Of a stretch of 64,000 nt of DNA, positions 20,954 to 33,700 are shown in pieces. The position numbers were made by a program, and so were the translations under genes. The stretch comes from Takakia lepidozioides (lineage: Eukaryota > Streptophyta > Takakiopsida > Takakiales > Takakiaceae): NCBI GenBank assembly GCA_030704615.1, contig CM060734.1, forward strand, positions 44,222,042 to 44,286,041. Reading direction: 5' to 3'. The notes under the pieces are model-generated. The model was not told where the DNA came from, did not search any database, and saw nothing but the letters and a program-made list of their open reading frames with translations. Every line of letters begins with the position of its first letter. The stretch's first letter is position 1.

Positions 20954-21889
20954 CTTGTATAGAATAGATTAAAAGATAGGAAAGTGCTGCGAAATGAACC
21001 AGTCTACTGTCTATGCTGCCTTTCTCCCGAGCTTATGTACATTTTCAAGCAGGAAAGCTCTGTCACTTCGAAAAGCAAATAGTTTGAGTGTGTGCTACCT
21101 CCCTGCACATCTCTCTTTGTGAATGATGAATTCAGGGATATTAAGACCACCCCGGCTTCCCAGTGTCAGGAGCGCAATCAAAGTCTGTTAGAAACATTTA
21201 GATTGGAAACATGTTGTAATGCATGGTTGTGTTTTACTTTTCGTTTACAAAACCTCCAGCAGTGGTTTGGGAAACCACTTTGGAAAAATTCACACGTCCT
21301 TCGTCATGAACTCCTTCAGCATCTACTCATCACACAATCTTTGCCGAACCCTTGTGGCGGGAGACGCATGGACTAGAGCTGTAGGCAAATTGTCTGATAC
21401 TACTGTGAGAACATTCACATTTTGAAATAGTGGCTATCTAGTGGTACACATGGGATGTAAGCTACAGCATTTGTCAATTGATGCAAGCTATACTTATGAC
21501 CTACTTTATGACTACAAACATACTATCATAACTTGATTCTGAGGTCTCCAGCACTGAATGCCAAGAAAGTTGAAAAACCTAAGAGCTTGAACCAACTACT
21601 CCCCAAAGAAGAGCAAGCAAACTACTTACAAATATCACATATTGTGAAAGAAGAAGACCTAAGTTAGATCAATCCAGTCACAGGACTGAGGGTCGATGGG
21701 TCCATCCAGAGGTCCATAGAGTAAACTACACCTGGCAGATGTATAAGGGGTAGAGTGTGGAAGGGAGATAAGTAGATGAGCACTTACAGAGGTAAATACT
21801 TAAAGCTGCCGCAGAGTATGAGGGAGATAGAGAAGCACTCTGGAGACCTGAGTGTCCGCCATAGCCGGAGCCCTGGACTGGCTCTTCTT
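20954..21889. other. NPL4 3' region and spacer
   Basis: Probable 3' UTR followed by unassigned sequence. Small frames here (e.g. 21092-21376) show no domain. Confidence 0.4.
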
Positions 21890-24800
21890 CTTCTTCTTCT
21901 ATCGAGGGAATTGGTCCCATCGTATTGAATTATGTCTTGTGTATGCTTTGGCCTTCTGAATTGGGCTCCTTGGTAAGTCTCTCTCCCTCTCTGGCTCTCT
22001 GCGCGTGTATTTGCCCTGACTGAAGCATGTTTTGCGTATCCTGTGTTGCGAGATGTGTCTGTGAGCCGAATCTTCATAATGTGCCCCTTTTACTTCTTTG
22101 TTCCGGTCGAAGGTCGGATTGTTGCGCTGGGTTTCGGTGTGTTTGGGGCAAGGCTAATTGAATGCTCGAATCTGGACAATCTTTGGGTGTTGGGTTGTTC
22201 AAGAGTTGTAAATCCGTTGATCTTGGTGTGTACCCGATTGTTCATTGATGAATTTCGAGCGAAAAGTGTGAATCCGTCTTTTGGATAGTCAATTCACCCA
22301 CACCTGGATTGGATCTCCAATTGGTTTTGGTCCCCTTCCTGGGTTTGGTTTTTCATGCGTGATTTCCGTGGTGGAAGTTGCTGCGGAGGGTCTGTGTTTT
22401 CCTCAGTTGTAGTGGAATGCAGAATCAATGATATGTATTCTGCTACTTATCGAAAGATTCTTAATCATCGCAAGGAATGCGGACAAGGTGTGGGCACACT
22501 ACCTTTCGGAAACTGTACAGGTGCCTGGGCTGAGTAAACCCTGGTCAGTGTTAACTTCTGCTCTTCATATCACACTCTTTCATTGAGGTGTCAAACACAC
22601 CTGGTACCGGTAATTTGGATTTGATCCATCTTTTGCACACGGTTGAGTTTGCATAGCTAGTACTCGGTAATGTAGAAACTGCCGTCATTCAAGACGACAT
22701 TCCTTTCTCATGGTTTGATCAAGAGGCTTGGGTTTCCCTTCCTAGGTTTACTGGGGAAGAAATAATCTTTGTAGTGCCTGATGGTCATTCATGATGGGAT
22801 TTCCGCATTTTGGATTGTCGTTGAGGACTCGTCGATTGTGAGGTGAATGCCCCGACGAGACATTGAAGTTATGACTATGGTGCCATCGCATACTTCATCT
22901 GTAGAGCTCTGGTAGACTAGCTGTAATGGATGTTGGTGAACTTGAGCTTGCCTGGGATTTTGTTTGTGTTCATGACCAAGTGTGGGATAGGAACGCAAGC
23001 ATTCTGACGTCAAATGTCAAATATTTTAGAAGCATCGTATGCAGTCGGAGCTCCATCTGGTCTCCCGGATTCTATGTCAAGGGGCAGTTTGATTCAGGTT
23101 ACTGGGCACTCCATAAGACAGCAACTAATCCTCAAACTAGTGTCTGAGTTGGAACACTTCAATTCTGAGCCAGTTGAGCATCATAGAGATATAATTGTAG
23201 TATCACAGCTCAGTCCCTGTACAGGGTCTGTACTGCCCCTTGTTTGTGGCTCTTATATGTTCTGTTAGTGTTACTGGTTCACCTTGGGTATCTACTTGAG
23301 CCATGCAAAAGACTATCATGTTTGACTTCTGGCATTCCCAATTGGAAGGCAGAGACAACACTTGAACAGTCAAGCCACGAAGTCCCCCAGTTCTTGACTA
23401 TCTGTGTTGATGGTAGTTCTGGATTGCATCGCACGGACGAAGTCACATGCAAAGCCTTGCTGATGGTCTGGTCAGCAGCATTGGGAGGCTTTCAATGTAG
23501 AAGGTGGATGGTAGAGGAAGCCACTCTAATGATGGCAGAGGATAAGGTTGACTTAAAAGTCCACCAATTAGTACAACCGTCTTCCATGTGGAAGTTTTTG
23601 CTTGATTAATAGGAAGAGATTAATTTAGGATGATGTTGCCATTGATGACAGCCTGCACACAGAAAGTGGCTCAGCATTAAAGCCTGCAAGAGCTGAAAGC
23701 CGTGAATTTCTCAATTCACTGATTGACAAAACAGCCTAGACTTGATCCAGGCCACCTCTGCAGAGCTTTCAAGTCCTTACATATTTGCCCAGACCCTCCA
23801 CCCTCACATGATCTGTTTGAGGGGGGATGAGTACCAGCAAACATTTCACCACCTTTGAGCTGTGGTGGAATTGGCAATGGTACTTTTCTGCTTGTCAACC
23901 CACAGGCTTGTAGAAAGGTGTATGAACACTAGGACAAAAACTCCTTGCCCAGACTCTCAGCAATCGGGCTCGACCTATAAATACCACGGTTCTTCCTTTC
24001 TAGTCGGTTCTTGATCCTGAACTGTGCACCCAGAATCTCAGCTATCTATTCTAGTCACTAGTTGATCCTGAAGCGACTTCAGCGAGGCACTCTCTTGCAT
24101 CAGTTGATTTGACATCTTTAGTGCATGATTGCCGTGCAATTGTTTGACTGATGCAGATGTGGAGAACTTGATGATTCTGAAGACTTCAGACTGATATGTA
24201 TTCTTGAATACGTGCCCAATTTGAGCAACATTAGCCCCCACAGGTTGACTATCAATGTGATGCCAGTTCTGTCTCACTATTCTATGGCACTTTTGGCAAG
24301 GCTTCGTGCACTGAAGTGAGAATATACCAATAAGGACTAGCTGAGCAATGAATCATGACTCAGCATACATGACATCATGCTTCACAGGAGATAGAATCAC
24401 CATTTTGACGAATATTGATTCGCTACTTGCGGCATGGTGCATTGCCTTTTGGGGTCATACTGGGAATTGGTGACCTCAAGGATGCAGATCTAAGGGGGAA
24501 GTTTCTTCAGAGGAAAGTGCCCAATCTGGTGGACATCTATTTGAGCGGTTTACATTGTGGTGCAAGAGGTGCTAAGCACGGCAGCAAGAAATGAAAACCC
24601 AGGTTTGAGCTTGCTGTACCTAAAGTAGTTTGAGAACCCTTCCTTTACAAGAATAAGCTGAGCAGAAGGCATCTTGGGAGGATACATGTGTACAGGGCAC
24701 TGGGGCCAGACACCCCAAAGCTCCAGTTTTACTGACCCACTTCCAGCTTAGAAAGAACCCCATTCTGATGGACATTTTGTACAACCCTCACCAGGGTGCT

Positions 24801-25621
24801 GGATTGTTTCAGAGTGGGTTGACACGGTCCACGGATCAAGACACGCAGGTGGAAAAGACTACTCTGAGAGAGGAGGATTTGTCTGGTATCCTCCTTATTC
24901 GAAGTGGAGGCAAAACACCACTTCCTTTCTCATCGGCTGTATGTTATGTGATCAGAGGGATATCCTTTTCTCATGAACAGAGACTGTTCATCCTTCTTGG
25001 AGTCTGTCAATCATGATTTTCAGAGCTGTTTCAGGGGCTTTCTTCATGAGGCTAAGCCTTTAAGCTGGAAGTTACTGCGAAAGTTACCGCACCTGACATA
25101 GCTTCAGATTTTCCCCTCTCTGGGTTTTGGAAGGTGGAACACCATGTCTGGGTGGCATTCCACTCTGTGATACCTCCCTTGGGCTTCCAAACGCGCGAGG
25201 GGTGCTGCTCTATTACATTACATATATCTCACATACATATATGTTCTACTGTGTTAAACCCTCCATACTGACATTCCTGAGCAGAATCTTTGCCACCGGA
25301 TGGGATTCTGAGCAGGATAACCTGCTAGGTGGAATATTCAGAGTGGACTCCCTGTTAGCCGGAAAATGGGCTGGAGTGACATTCTGCTGTGGAAAGGCCA
25401 TCTGAATATGTAAACCACAAGAAAGCCCAATACCTTTAGGATGAAAGACCACATGAGATTTTGGCAACTGTAGTATAGATTTCTTTTGTGTTTTTGTCTC
25501 TCTATCCCTTTGGTCCTTGGAAAACTAGCCATTATTCAGTAGATGAGTACAACATCATCATCACTCTATGGATATTAATCTCTGCTCTCTGACTTTGTCT
25601 CCCTTGCTATTTCCCTTGAAG
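21890..25621 (+). other. Possible 5' UTR exon and long leader intron of the F-box/Kelch gene
   Basis: A pyrimidine-rich leader at about 21880-21972 ends in CTTG followed by GTAAGTCTCTCT, a good plant donor at 21973. The next suitable acceptor linked to a gene is CCTTGAAG just before the ATG at 25622. I infer, without transcript support, a 3.6-kb intron in the 5' UTR. Weak open frames inside (23014-23268, 23244-23609) match nothing I know; they could belong to an unrecognised transcript. Confidence 0.3.
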
Positions 25622-27558
25622 ATGGATCCAACTGAAGTGGAGAGAGGAGCTAAGGAACAGAGGAGGAAAGAATTCAGTGGTCTTATTCCCGCAATACCAG
25701 ATGAGTTAGCTGTACTCTGCCTGGCACGTGTACCACGTGCCCAACATGCAGTTCTCAGTGCAGTTTGCCGGAGTTGGAGACTGCTGCTCCTTAATCGTGT
25801 GCTGTACGAAGTGCGGCAGGAGCTATCACTGGCTGAGGAGTGGCTGTTTCTGTGGACCCAGGCAAGGTCACAACATGTGTGTTGGCATACTTGGGATCCT
25901 TATGTTTTCTTCTAATTGATGGCTTGTTTTGGCAGTGTAGAAATGGACATCTGATTAATAATTCGTGTATGATTGTGTGTGAATATCAATACATTCATTC
26001 TGGCACACTCTGAGTTCTTTCTACCTTGCTTTTCTGCTCTGTACACTCAGAATGCAGCGCGAGCCAATGTGTGGCATGGGTATGATCCGGAGTCTAATAG
26101 GTGGTTTGCACTCCCGCCTTTGCCCAATGAGCAGTGGACAGCTGGCAACTCGGCGTCAGCAGTGGTGGATGGGAAACTTTTTGTTGTGGGAGGTCAGCTG
26201 GACAGTGGCCATGCATGCAATTCTGTTTCATATTTTGATATGCAGCACTATTGCTGGAAATCAGCGGCCCCACTGAATATACCTCGTGCCAAGTGCATGG
26301 CAGGTAAACTTCTGAGAAAATGTGTCCATAACAATGTTCTGTATCCTCATGTGCATTGGACGGCTCTGTTTGAGTGGCACCATACTGTCAATACTGTTCT
26401 AAGTATAAAGGAACATTCCATTCACTTTTCAAGACCTCACAGTGTCCAGCTCGAATAACAGTGGGTGGGGGAGTCGCTGGTATCACGCTTATGACATTAT
26501 GTATCCATATAATATGGTTCATAGAGCACCTGGAATGAAGGAGACTTGCAAGGACCCTCACAGAAAGACCAACAACAATCCCCCGGGGAAGGTTGATATG
26601 TGTGTGGACTATGATCTTAAGGGTACACCCTAGCTAACTTGCAGGGAATAGCAATGTCCAAAATGCTGTTCCGGGTAAGGTGCGAGAGTGCTTTAAATTG
26701 AAGTCTATATGATGTATCATTTTTGTCTGCAATTGTGTAACACCCTCATTTTTCGCGAGCCGTTAGTGTTTACAGAGAGGCCCAACCCCATCTTATTATT
26801 TCATATTATATACATGTATCAACTGACATATGACCACAAGGCTATGGCAAAACAGTGTCTTATGACTACATTCATCCTCTCAACACAGGCCGATCTTATG
26901 TATTGCAAACATTGGATTGGCAGGGGTAATCAACAACCAACTATATGTGGTTGGGGGCTTTACTGAGCGTGATCAGGATGCTGGGGCAACTGCTGAGGCC
27001 TATGATCCTTCTAGCAATCAATGGCGTTTAATTTCGTCCATGAAAATACCAATGGAGCTCTATGATAGTGCAGTTCTTGGGGGGAAACTCTACGTGGTTA
27101 ATTCATCAAGTGAAAACCTGGTGGGTCTTGTCTATGACCCAAAAAAGGACGAATGGGTCTACATGGCACATGGGCTCAACACAGGCTGGCAGTCAAAGAC
27201 AGCAGCTATGAATGGGAAACTATATGCAGTTGGTGACTCTCACTCTCTTGAAGGGAAGAACGAAATCTCTGTCTACAACTCCATCAAGGATTCTTGGGAG
27301 ACTATTAAGGGAGTGTTAGAGGACACGGCCCCTGTTTTGGCGTGGGGTCCTGAGCTAGTGAGCCTTGGGGGAAGGCTGTGTATTGTGGGCACAGGGCTTC
27401 AACCGCGGGTGGGCACCAGCCGTGCAGCTGTTGCAGTAGTCGAAGTTGAAGATTCAGCTAAACCCACCGCGTTGCTTCGATTTTATGAGGATATAACAGG
27501 CAAGATCCAGTTTGCTGACCCATTGCCACGGGGCGCCTGCCAAGTACTTGCTCTTTAA
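25622..27558 (+). CDS. F-box/Kelch-repeat protein (3 exons)
   Basis: Exons 25622-25861, 26051-26303 and 26924-27558 give 375 residues. The F-box is at residues 21-60 (IPAIPDELAVLCLARVPRAQ, then VCRSWR). Kelch repeats follow with FVVGG, YVVGG and YAVGD blade cores and AAR...W-HGYDPESNRW spacing. Length and order match the plant F-box/Kelch family of At1g67480 type. These proteins are substrate receptors of SCF ubiquitin ligases: the F-box binds SKP1 and the Kelch propeller binds the target, which cannot be predicted here. The first intron keeps phase only with a GC donor (CAG|GCAAGG at 25862) paired with CAG before 26051; the nearby GT at 25867 would break the frame. The second intron is normal GT-AG. 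No damage is seen. Confidence 0.88.
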
Positions 27559-28658
27559 TGGCAAGAACTGGAAAACCAGGAGGTTTTGGGTCTGATGATT
27601 TGTTGAATAATTTTTCCTGTACATATCAAGTTCCTTTGTTCTTGATGAGAGAGCCAATGGGCCTGATGGGCTCGGATTTGGACGTGGTTGCTTTATTTTG
27701 GGCTTTCTTGGGAGGGTTTTTTGAAAGTATTGAACATTCTGTCACCACTTTGTATCCCTCTTGCTCATAATTTTTTAGCATCACGTCCAAATGAGGCGTT
27801 TGTCAGTTGTGTGGAGGAGTTGCAACTCAATTTGGGGCGATCATACCTGGGGCCTGAAGCCCATAAACAGTTCTGGATTCCACATCCATCGCACCATTGT
27901 GCACTAGCTTGTTTGAACTGGTTGCCTAAACTGACTTTGCCAGTAAGATGTTGTTATGCCAGTGAGCTGTCTGCTCCTGGGACTTGTCATCAACCTGTGG
28001 AGCGTCTGCATGTGTATCTACAAAATCATTTCGCCCTTCTATTTTAATCCAAATCAGCATGGAAAAAGATTGTCAAACAATTAGTCCAAACTATTTAGTT
28101 GACAAGCTGTGCAATCGCCAAGCAAAATATGTCAACCCAGTTCTCATTTTGAGCGTTCTCGAGTTCAATCATATATCAACCCCTTGCACTAGGGAATGTT
28201 GCAAGACGGCGCCATCTGCAGACTCTGAAGTGCGCTACAAAACTCAATCCCACTATCCATTAGGATCTTTTAGTGTGGTATGCTGCAAAGGTCCAGCACA
28301 TTCAACACTAAGTTAGCAAGCACCACTAAGTTCGCAAAGGGATTTTGCAAGCAGTTGCAGGTGGAAATCTGCAATAACCATGAAGGCTTACAAAGGGCTA
28401 ACGGCCCAACTAGAGCTAGGTACTAACGGCTGACATGGCAGCTATGCTAAAGGGTATATGTCCGCACATATGATAAAGTCGTGCGAGGAATCAGGCCCTT
28501 CACAACCCAAGGTTAAGTAATTCTGTTGAAGCAAAATTGGGTGGGTAGGTTTTTGTAATGTTGTGAGCTGCCTGAAAAACGGAGCGAGGAAGAGAGGGAC
28601 AGAGAAGGGGTTGGATCTGCAGGAAGAGAGGGAGAGAGACGGTGAGGTTGCGCGCACA
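27559..28658. other. Kelch gene 3' UTR, spacer, MECR-like 5' flank
   Basis: No recognised gene. Open frames at 27688-28047 and 27984-28316 show no family signature. Purine-rich AGAGAGGGA sequence at 28580-28640 is the probable leader of the next gene. Confidence 0.4.
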
Positions 28659-29665
28659 ATGAGCAGATTGGCAGGGCCTGGAAGGCAGCTCATGCGTGAG
28701 GCGCTTCAGCGATCACCCATCCCGTTGCTGCAACAACGGGCCTTCTTTTCCGCAGACGCATCAGCAACTGCTGAGAAGCTGCTCACTGCCGCTAAGCTCC
28801 AGCCTGGTTGGTGTCTCTCTTCAATATCCTTCTGCTATCTGCATTGTTCATTTCCTCATTAGGCTCAATTCGACGTTGTAGCTTCACAGGAGGAGTCTGC
28901 AGTGGTTTTTTGATGCCACACTAGGGTTCCATTAGGGTCCTTGATTTCTTCAACTATCTCAACTTGGTTCAGTTAGAACTATGCCCGAAAATTGAAAAAG
29001 ACTATACTTGTTTTACAGGAGATGTAGTGGTGCAGAATGAGGCAGATAGTGATGTGGGCAGAGCAGTTATTCGGGCAGCACATGAGAAAGGTCTCACAAC
29101 TATCAACATTTTGGCTAACAAACCTGAATCGAGGGAGCGCATCGAGCTCTTGAAAGTCTTAGGGGGCGATATTGTTGTCACTGAAGCCTATACAAATACC
29201 TGGTAATCATTTCAATGTGATGTTATCTTGGTTTTCTTTCTTCCAGCATTGCTTCTGTGTCAATGTGGAGCCTTCCCATGAAGGAGGGCATGGCGAGGAC
29301 TGTGTGTGCGTGTGTGTTTTTGTGTCCCACATACACACAGACCACCACCACCAATTATTCAGGACTGCTCCAGGGAAATTCATGCCCAGGGTTGCACCTG
29401 GTTTTAATTTCCAACTTGGACTGTAACTTCTGTATGCAGGTACATGAGAAGGCTGGTCAGTGACATCCCAAAGCCCAGTTTGGGACTGAATTTGTCAGAT
29501 GGATCACAAGCAACTGCAGTTGCTAAGCTTCTGAAGGAGGGGGGCACTCTGTTGAGCTATGGGAAGAGCCTTCCAGAAGAGGTGGCATATCCTGGTGCTG
29601 AGAGACGGCCCCTCAAATGGTCAGAGTTTCTGAAAGCTAAGAAATTAAATTCACAGTCCCTATAG
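28659..29665 (+). CDS. Short MECR-like (mitochondrial enoyl reductase-like) protein, 3 exons
   Basis: Exons 28659-28806, 29019-29202 and 29440-29665 join in phase to 185 residues. The N-terminal 45 residues (MSRLAGPGRQLMREALQRSP..., Arg/Ser/Ala-rich, few acids) look like a mitochondrial transit peptide. Then comes the Rossmann part of MECR: LQPGDVVVQNEADSDVGRAV (normally D-W-V-x-Q-N-x-A-N-S-x-V-G), a nucleotide-binding turn with TINI, then GGDIVVTE, RRLVSDIPKPSLGLN and GGTLLSYG. Full MECR is about 370-390 residues and starts with a GroES-like domain carrying the catalytic Tyr; that half is absent here, and so is much of the segment between the two Rossmann exons. MECR performs the last reduction of mitochondrial fatty acid synthesis. 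This protein may bind NADPH but should not reduce enoyl thioesters the usual way. It could be a functional derivative or a well-preserved truncated paralogue. Confidence 0.72.
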
Positions 29666-30308
29666 CTGCCAGATCTTGGGGATTTGCTGCTACTTTTCTT
29701 GACAAGACCTCTTTAGTTAAGAGTAACATTTTAGTTGGTCATGCTTCCTGCAATTCAGAGAGCTTGGATGATGACTGAGAATTTGGTGAAGAATGAGGTG
29801 ATTTCCTGGCCCAGAAGGTTGACATCAACCCGTGGAATTTCAGTAGTCGAGCCTAGTGCGCAAAAGCTTTCTATACATTATTGGGAAATTAAATGGTCTT
29901 GGATGGCATGAGGTTGTGCCTAAGAGTAGATTTTGGGTGTTCACACTGATGGGCAATCTCTATGTGCTGTGGAATTCATATTTACACTTGGAGTTAACAT
30001 CTGGTTGGTCACCATGATGGAGTGAGCTTTGAGTCTAGCAATAAATTGATGATGCTCGTAGTCATTAGGTGGCCGCTGGGCGAAAGTTCTTCTCAGTCCA
30101 AAATGCCTTTTTGTGTCAACTCCCATGACAATCGTCCATTCTTCTATGGGCTGTCATATGTTTTATAAAAATCAGGTAAACATGGAGACCATCAATTATG
30201 TCTTCAACTGGATCTTCCTGGCTGTTTGTTCACAATTGAAGTGTCCTGCAGACATATCTCACCCTGCATCTAAGTTTCTTTCCCTTCGAATATCTCCGAG
30301 AGAAAGAT
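29666..30308. other. Spacer, nothing recognised
   Basis: Includes the likely 3' UTR of the MECR-like gene. No supported gene. Confidence 0.4.
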
Positions 30309-30360
30309 AGAGAGGACTACGACAAAACTAAGAGCCACTTCGCCTTGTGGCTATTGCCCC
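30309..30360 (-). repeat. Short dispersed repeat, copy 2
   Basis: On the minus strand it reads GGGGCAATAGCCACAAGGCG and then AAGTGGCTCTTAGTT, matching the copies at 15652, 45524 and 60276. It lies 350 bp downstream of the G6PDH stop. Confidence 0.6.
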
Positions 30361-30707
30361 ATTAGGCCCTGTATTAAAATAGAGGTGTGGCTAGCAGGCT
30401 AGATGGTTTTAAAGTTGGCGCTTGTTGCGGATAGGGCATGGTTTGGGATGGGTGGGAGTGTGGGCAGTCAGCCAACTTGGGGGATGTGAGCTATGTGGGT
30501 CCCGTGTTGTTTCAGTGGGAGGAATGGCTGCACCATCTTAGGCTAGTAATATCTCCTCAATACGGTATATGCCTATGTGAGGGCATAGTTTCTCCTCAAT
30601 ATCCCATCTGAACTATTTGTGTAGTGTAAGTTGGACTTGATTACACCTGACATTATGTAACTGGTCTTAGAAATCAAACAGGCTGGAACTGTGAGAGTCA
30701 AAGCAAT
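30361..30707 (-). other. G6PDH 3' UTR and flank
   Basis: Sequence downstream of the G6PDH stop on the minus strand. No gene is seen. Confidence 0.4.
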
Positions 30708-33700
30708 TCAGTAATTGGACTTCAGAGTGGGGGGAATCCAGATGTAGCCATGTGTACGCTTGTAGCCAAATCGCTCAGCAAGTTCATCTGCTTCTTTGGG
30801 TCCTCGAGTTCCTTGCTTGTAAATAGAGGGCTGAATCAGCTCTCTGGCATCTATACGATGTAGCAATGGTGTAAAGATCTGCCAAGCCTCCTGAGCCAGA
30901 GAAAGTACACCAGTCTTAGGGCAGTGTCTGATATCACAAAACTTCAGTTTTTACACAAAATAAATGGAGTCCTAATAGCTTCAATTAAGCCAACATGAGC
31001 TGTTCTATCTCTCTATCCTGGCAAAGTCTACAGTATGAGTAGCTCAATGCCAATACATGTTGTGTACCCAGGTAGCTAAAGTGAAAAGACTACATTCAAA
31101 AGCATGGAGTTATATTTGCCGCTTGGTCAATGGCAGCAAAGCTTTGGCTGCTGTAGCAAACATCAAACATGAGTACAAACAATCAGCTGCTGTCTCCTTC
31201 TGGCAAATTCCTTCTGAAAGACATTTTACTATGGGATAAGAGCTTACCCGTAATTCATCCCTACGCACAAAGTGCTGTTGATCTCCACGAATCCTACACA
31301 TGAAAGTCGTGCTTCCCTCAACTAACTGTAAATCATAAATCCCATCTGTACTTCAGGTACAAAGAACAGTGAATTAACTGGAAAGATTCAAATCCCAAGT
31401 GAGCAACCTCATTACATCCCCAAGAGGCATCCAATGACTGACCTTTGGCAGACAATGGCTAAAACAGAAAAGAAATATGGGAATGGGAATGGGGAGGTAC
31501 GTGTCAAGAAGAAGACGCTCATAAGCTTCAGGGATGACAACATCTTGGTATCGTTGCCTGTAGGACAGATCGAGCTCACTTTGCGTTGCCTTCATCTTTA
31601 AACCCGGCTGCTTCACCTGCACCAATAGTGTACCAATTCCACCATTTAATAGTACCTTTTCCTTACACTTGTCCTCTACTGAAATCAAGCATAATGATGT
31701 CTGACAACATTTTCCTCCATGATATTTAACAAGTCGAGTCTTATGTTGGTCGTACAGAGTGGAGGGGCTGACGGGACCTGTCTATTACTTATGTGAAACA
31801 CTACCTTCAATTCCCTGTACTTGGTCTCTTGGGGCTGATTGTTGATTGAACCCCATATATTTTCATATATTTCATATATTTTCCCTGCAGCCTCCTACTT
31901 GTCACTGCCATCAAAAGATTGTACTCATAAGACGTTGTTTGCCGTAGCCTTGTGGCCATTGACCCCGCGCCCAGTTTGAGCGGGAACAAAAGGGACAGAA
32001 CCTACCTCTGTCAGGGGCTGACGTTGGTAGTAAGACTTACCTCCATATAAAGAATTAATCCGGGTTTTCCAGATATCCTCTAGAAATCCCTTCACACAAG
32101 CATCAATCTGCTGTGTGTGATTTGCCCAAAAACTAGGCCTCAGGAGGGCCTGGGCTTTTGGCTCAGCCTCGAGACTTTCAAAGTTGGTAAACAGGGGTAC
32201 AGGCACAATTCCCTTAATAGATTTGAAGAGAGCGTCTCTTTGGTGAGAGAACCCCGGACAGTGTATCAGAAAATGAATACTGTCTTCAGATTGCCCACAC
32301 AACGGGCAATTGCACTCTCCCTTTCCTCTCTGCTTCTGTTTGCTGTTCAAAGGTAGGCTTCCTGCCCTGAGTTTAAATTTCAGTCTAGTGCCGAGAGTGG
32401 GTAGACCCTTGAGGTCATCCAAGACGTCCTCCCCCATGTCACAGACTGGAAACAAGTTCAGGGAAGTTTTCTGCCTAACTTCATTTTCATCAGACAATCT
32501 CATGGCAACAGACATGGCTGAGGACACTACAGCCTCTAAGTCAGATTTATCCAGCAGGGTCAAGACTTGCGGATCCAGGTCCAGGTCCTTGAGGATCTCT
32601 TCTACTCTCTTCTGCCAGGACTTAGCCTGTTTGACAGGGTGGTCCTGTTTCCAAGATATAGAGTCGATTAATTTAGGATATCTGGTGTTGGGCATATGTT
32701 GCAGCTGACCCCACCATCTGACCTTGAATTCATCTCGTGGGGAGCTTAAGGACGGAATGCCAAACTCACCCCGAACAGCCACATTGGCTGTTTTGGAGCA
32801 TGCTGACATACACTCCTTAAGCACCCCCACTTGAATGGATTCTAGAGACTTAGCCTGGTTGGAGAAAAAGAGAAAAACTATAAGACAACAATAAAGTCCA
32901 AGGAGAGTTTGCTAGATACACACTGTGAGCTTCATGTACATAGCCTCTGAAGGCTGAAGTCTCATCACAAACTCATTTCGTCCCTGGTTCTGACCTGCAC
33001 CCATTCCCCTTTGTATCGTTCACTGACACAAATTCATTTCTCACATTGAAATCCAGAAATAGACACATATTCTTCTCATTTAAATAATCTCTTCTCTTAC
33101 ACACTGTCGTCCCATAGTGGGGGCTTCCTGTGGATGCTATAAAGTGATTTCTCTTTCTATCTTCCAGATGGATGCTGTTTCACCATGACAGCAGTTTGGT
33201 AGTTCCATACAGTCAGCAACTGGGCCAGATTATATATTTCTGCAAGGTCACTTGTCACAAGGTCATGGAACCTCTGTAATGGAAAACACTTGCTCTCCAG
33301 ACAAGAAGTTGACATATTTCTACACAAATGCAATGAAACCAACCTACTTTTGAAAATGTCCCCAGGCGCATCTTTGAATTGCACCCGAATCTCTGCCTTC
33401 CGTTCATTTAAGGCTTTGCCTGCTTTCATGATGAAAGGAACGCCTGAAAGGAATAATGCACTATTGAGTGAGAAGTTCATATAACTGGCCAAAAGACAAT
33501 GTGTTGAAGTCTAACAGCAGTCCAGGTCTAAGAAAGGTTGCCATTTGCAAGCTTTCGAATTACATCAACCTATAAGCATGTTCAGGAGGGAGTCTAACTC
33601 AAGTTGTATACCATCCCAGCGTTCATTGTTGATGCGCAAAACTAGACAAGCAAAAGTAGGAGTTATGGAATCCCTAGGAACAGTGGCATCATCCTTGTAG

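Noticed and set aside
23244-23609. 121-residue plus frame in the putative leader intron
   Set aside because: Normal composition but no recognised motif and no matching splice sites; kept only as a note.
32310-32708. Plus-strand 132-residue frame in G6PDH intron
   Set aside because: Antisense of the LINE fragment, whose minus-strand frame has the zinc knuckle.
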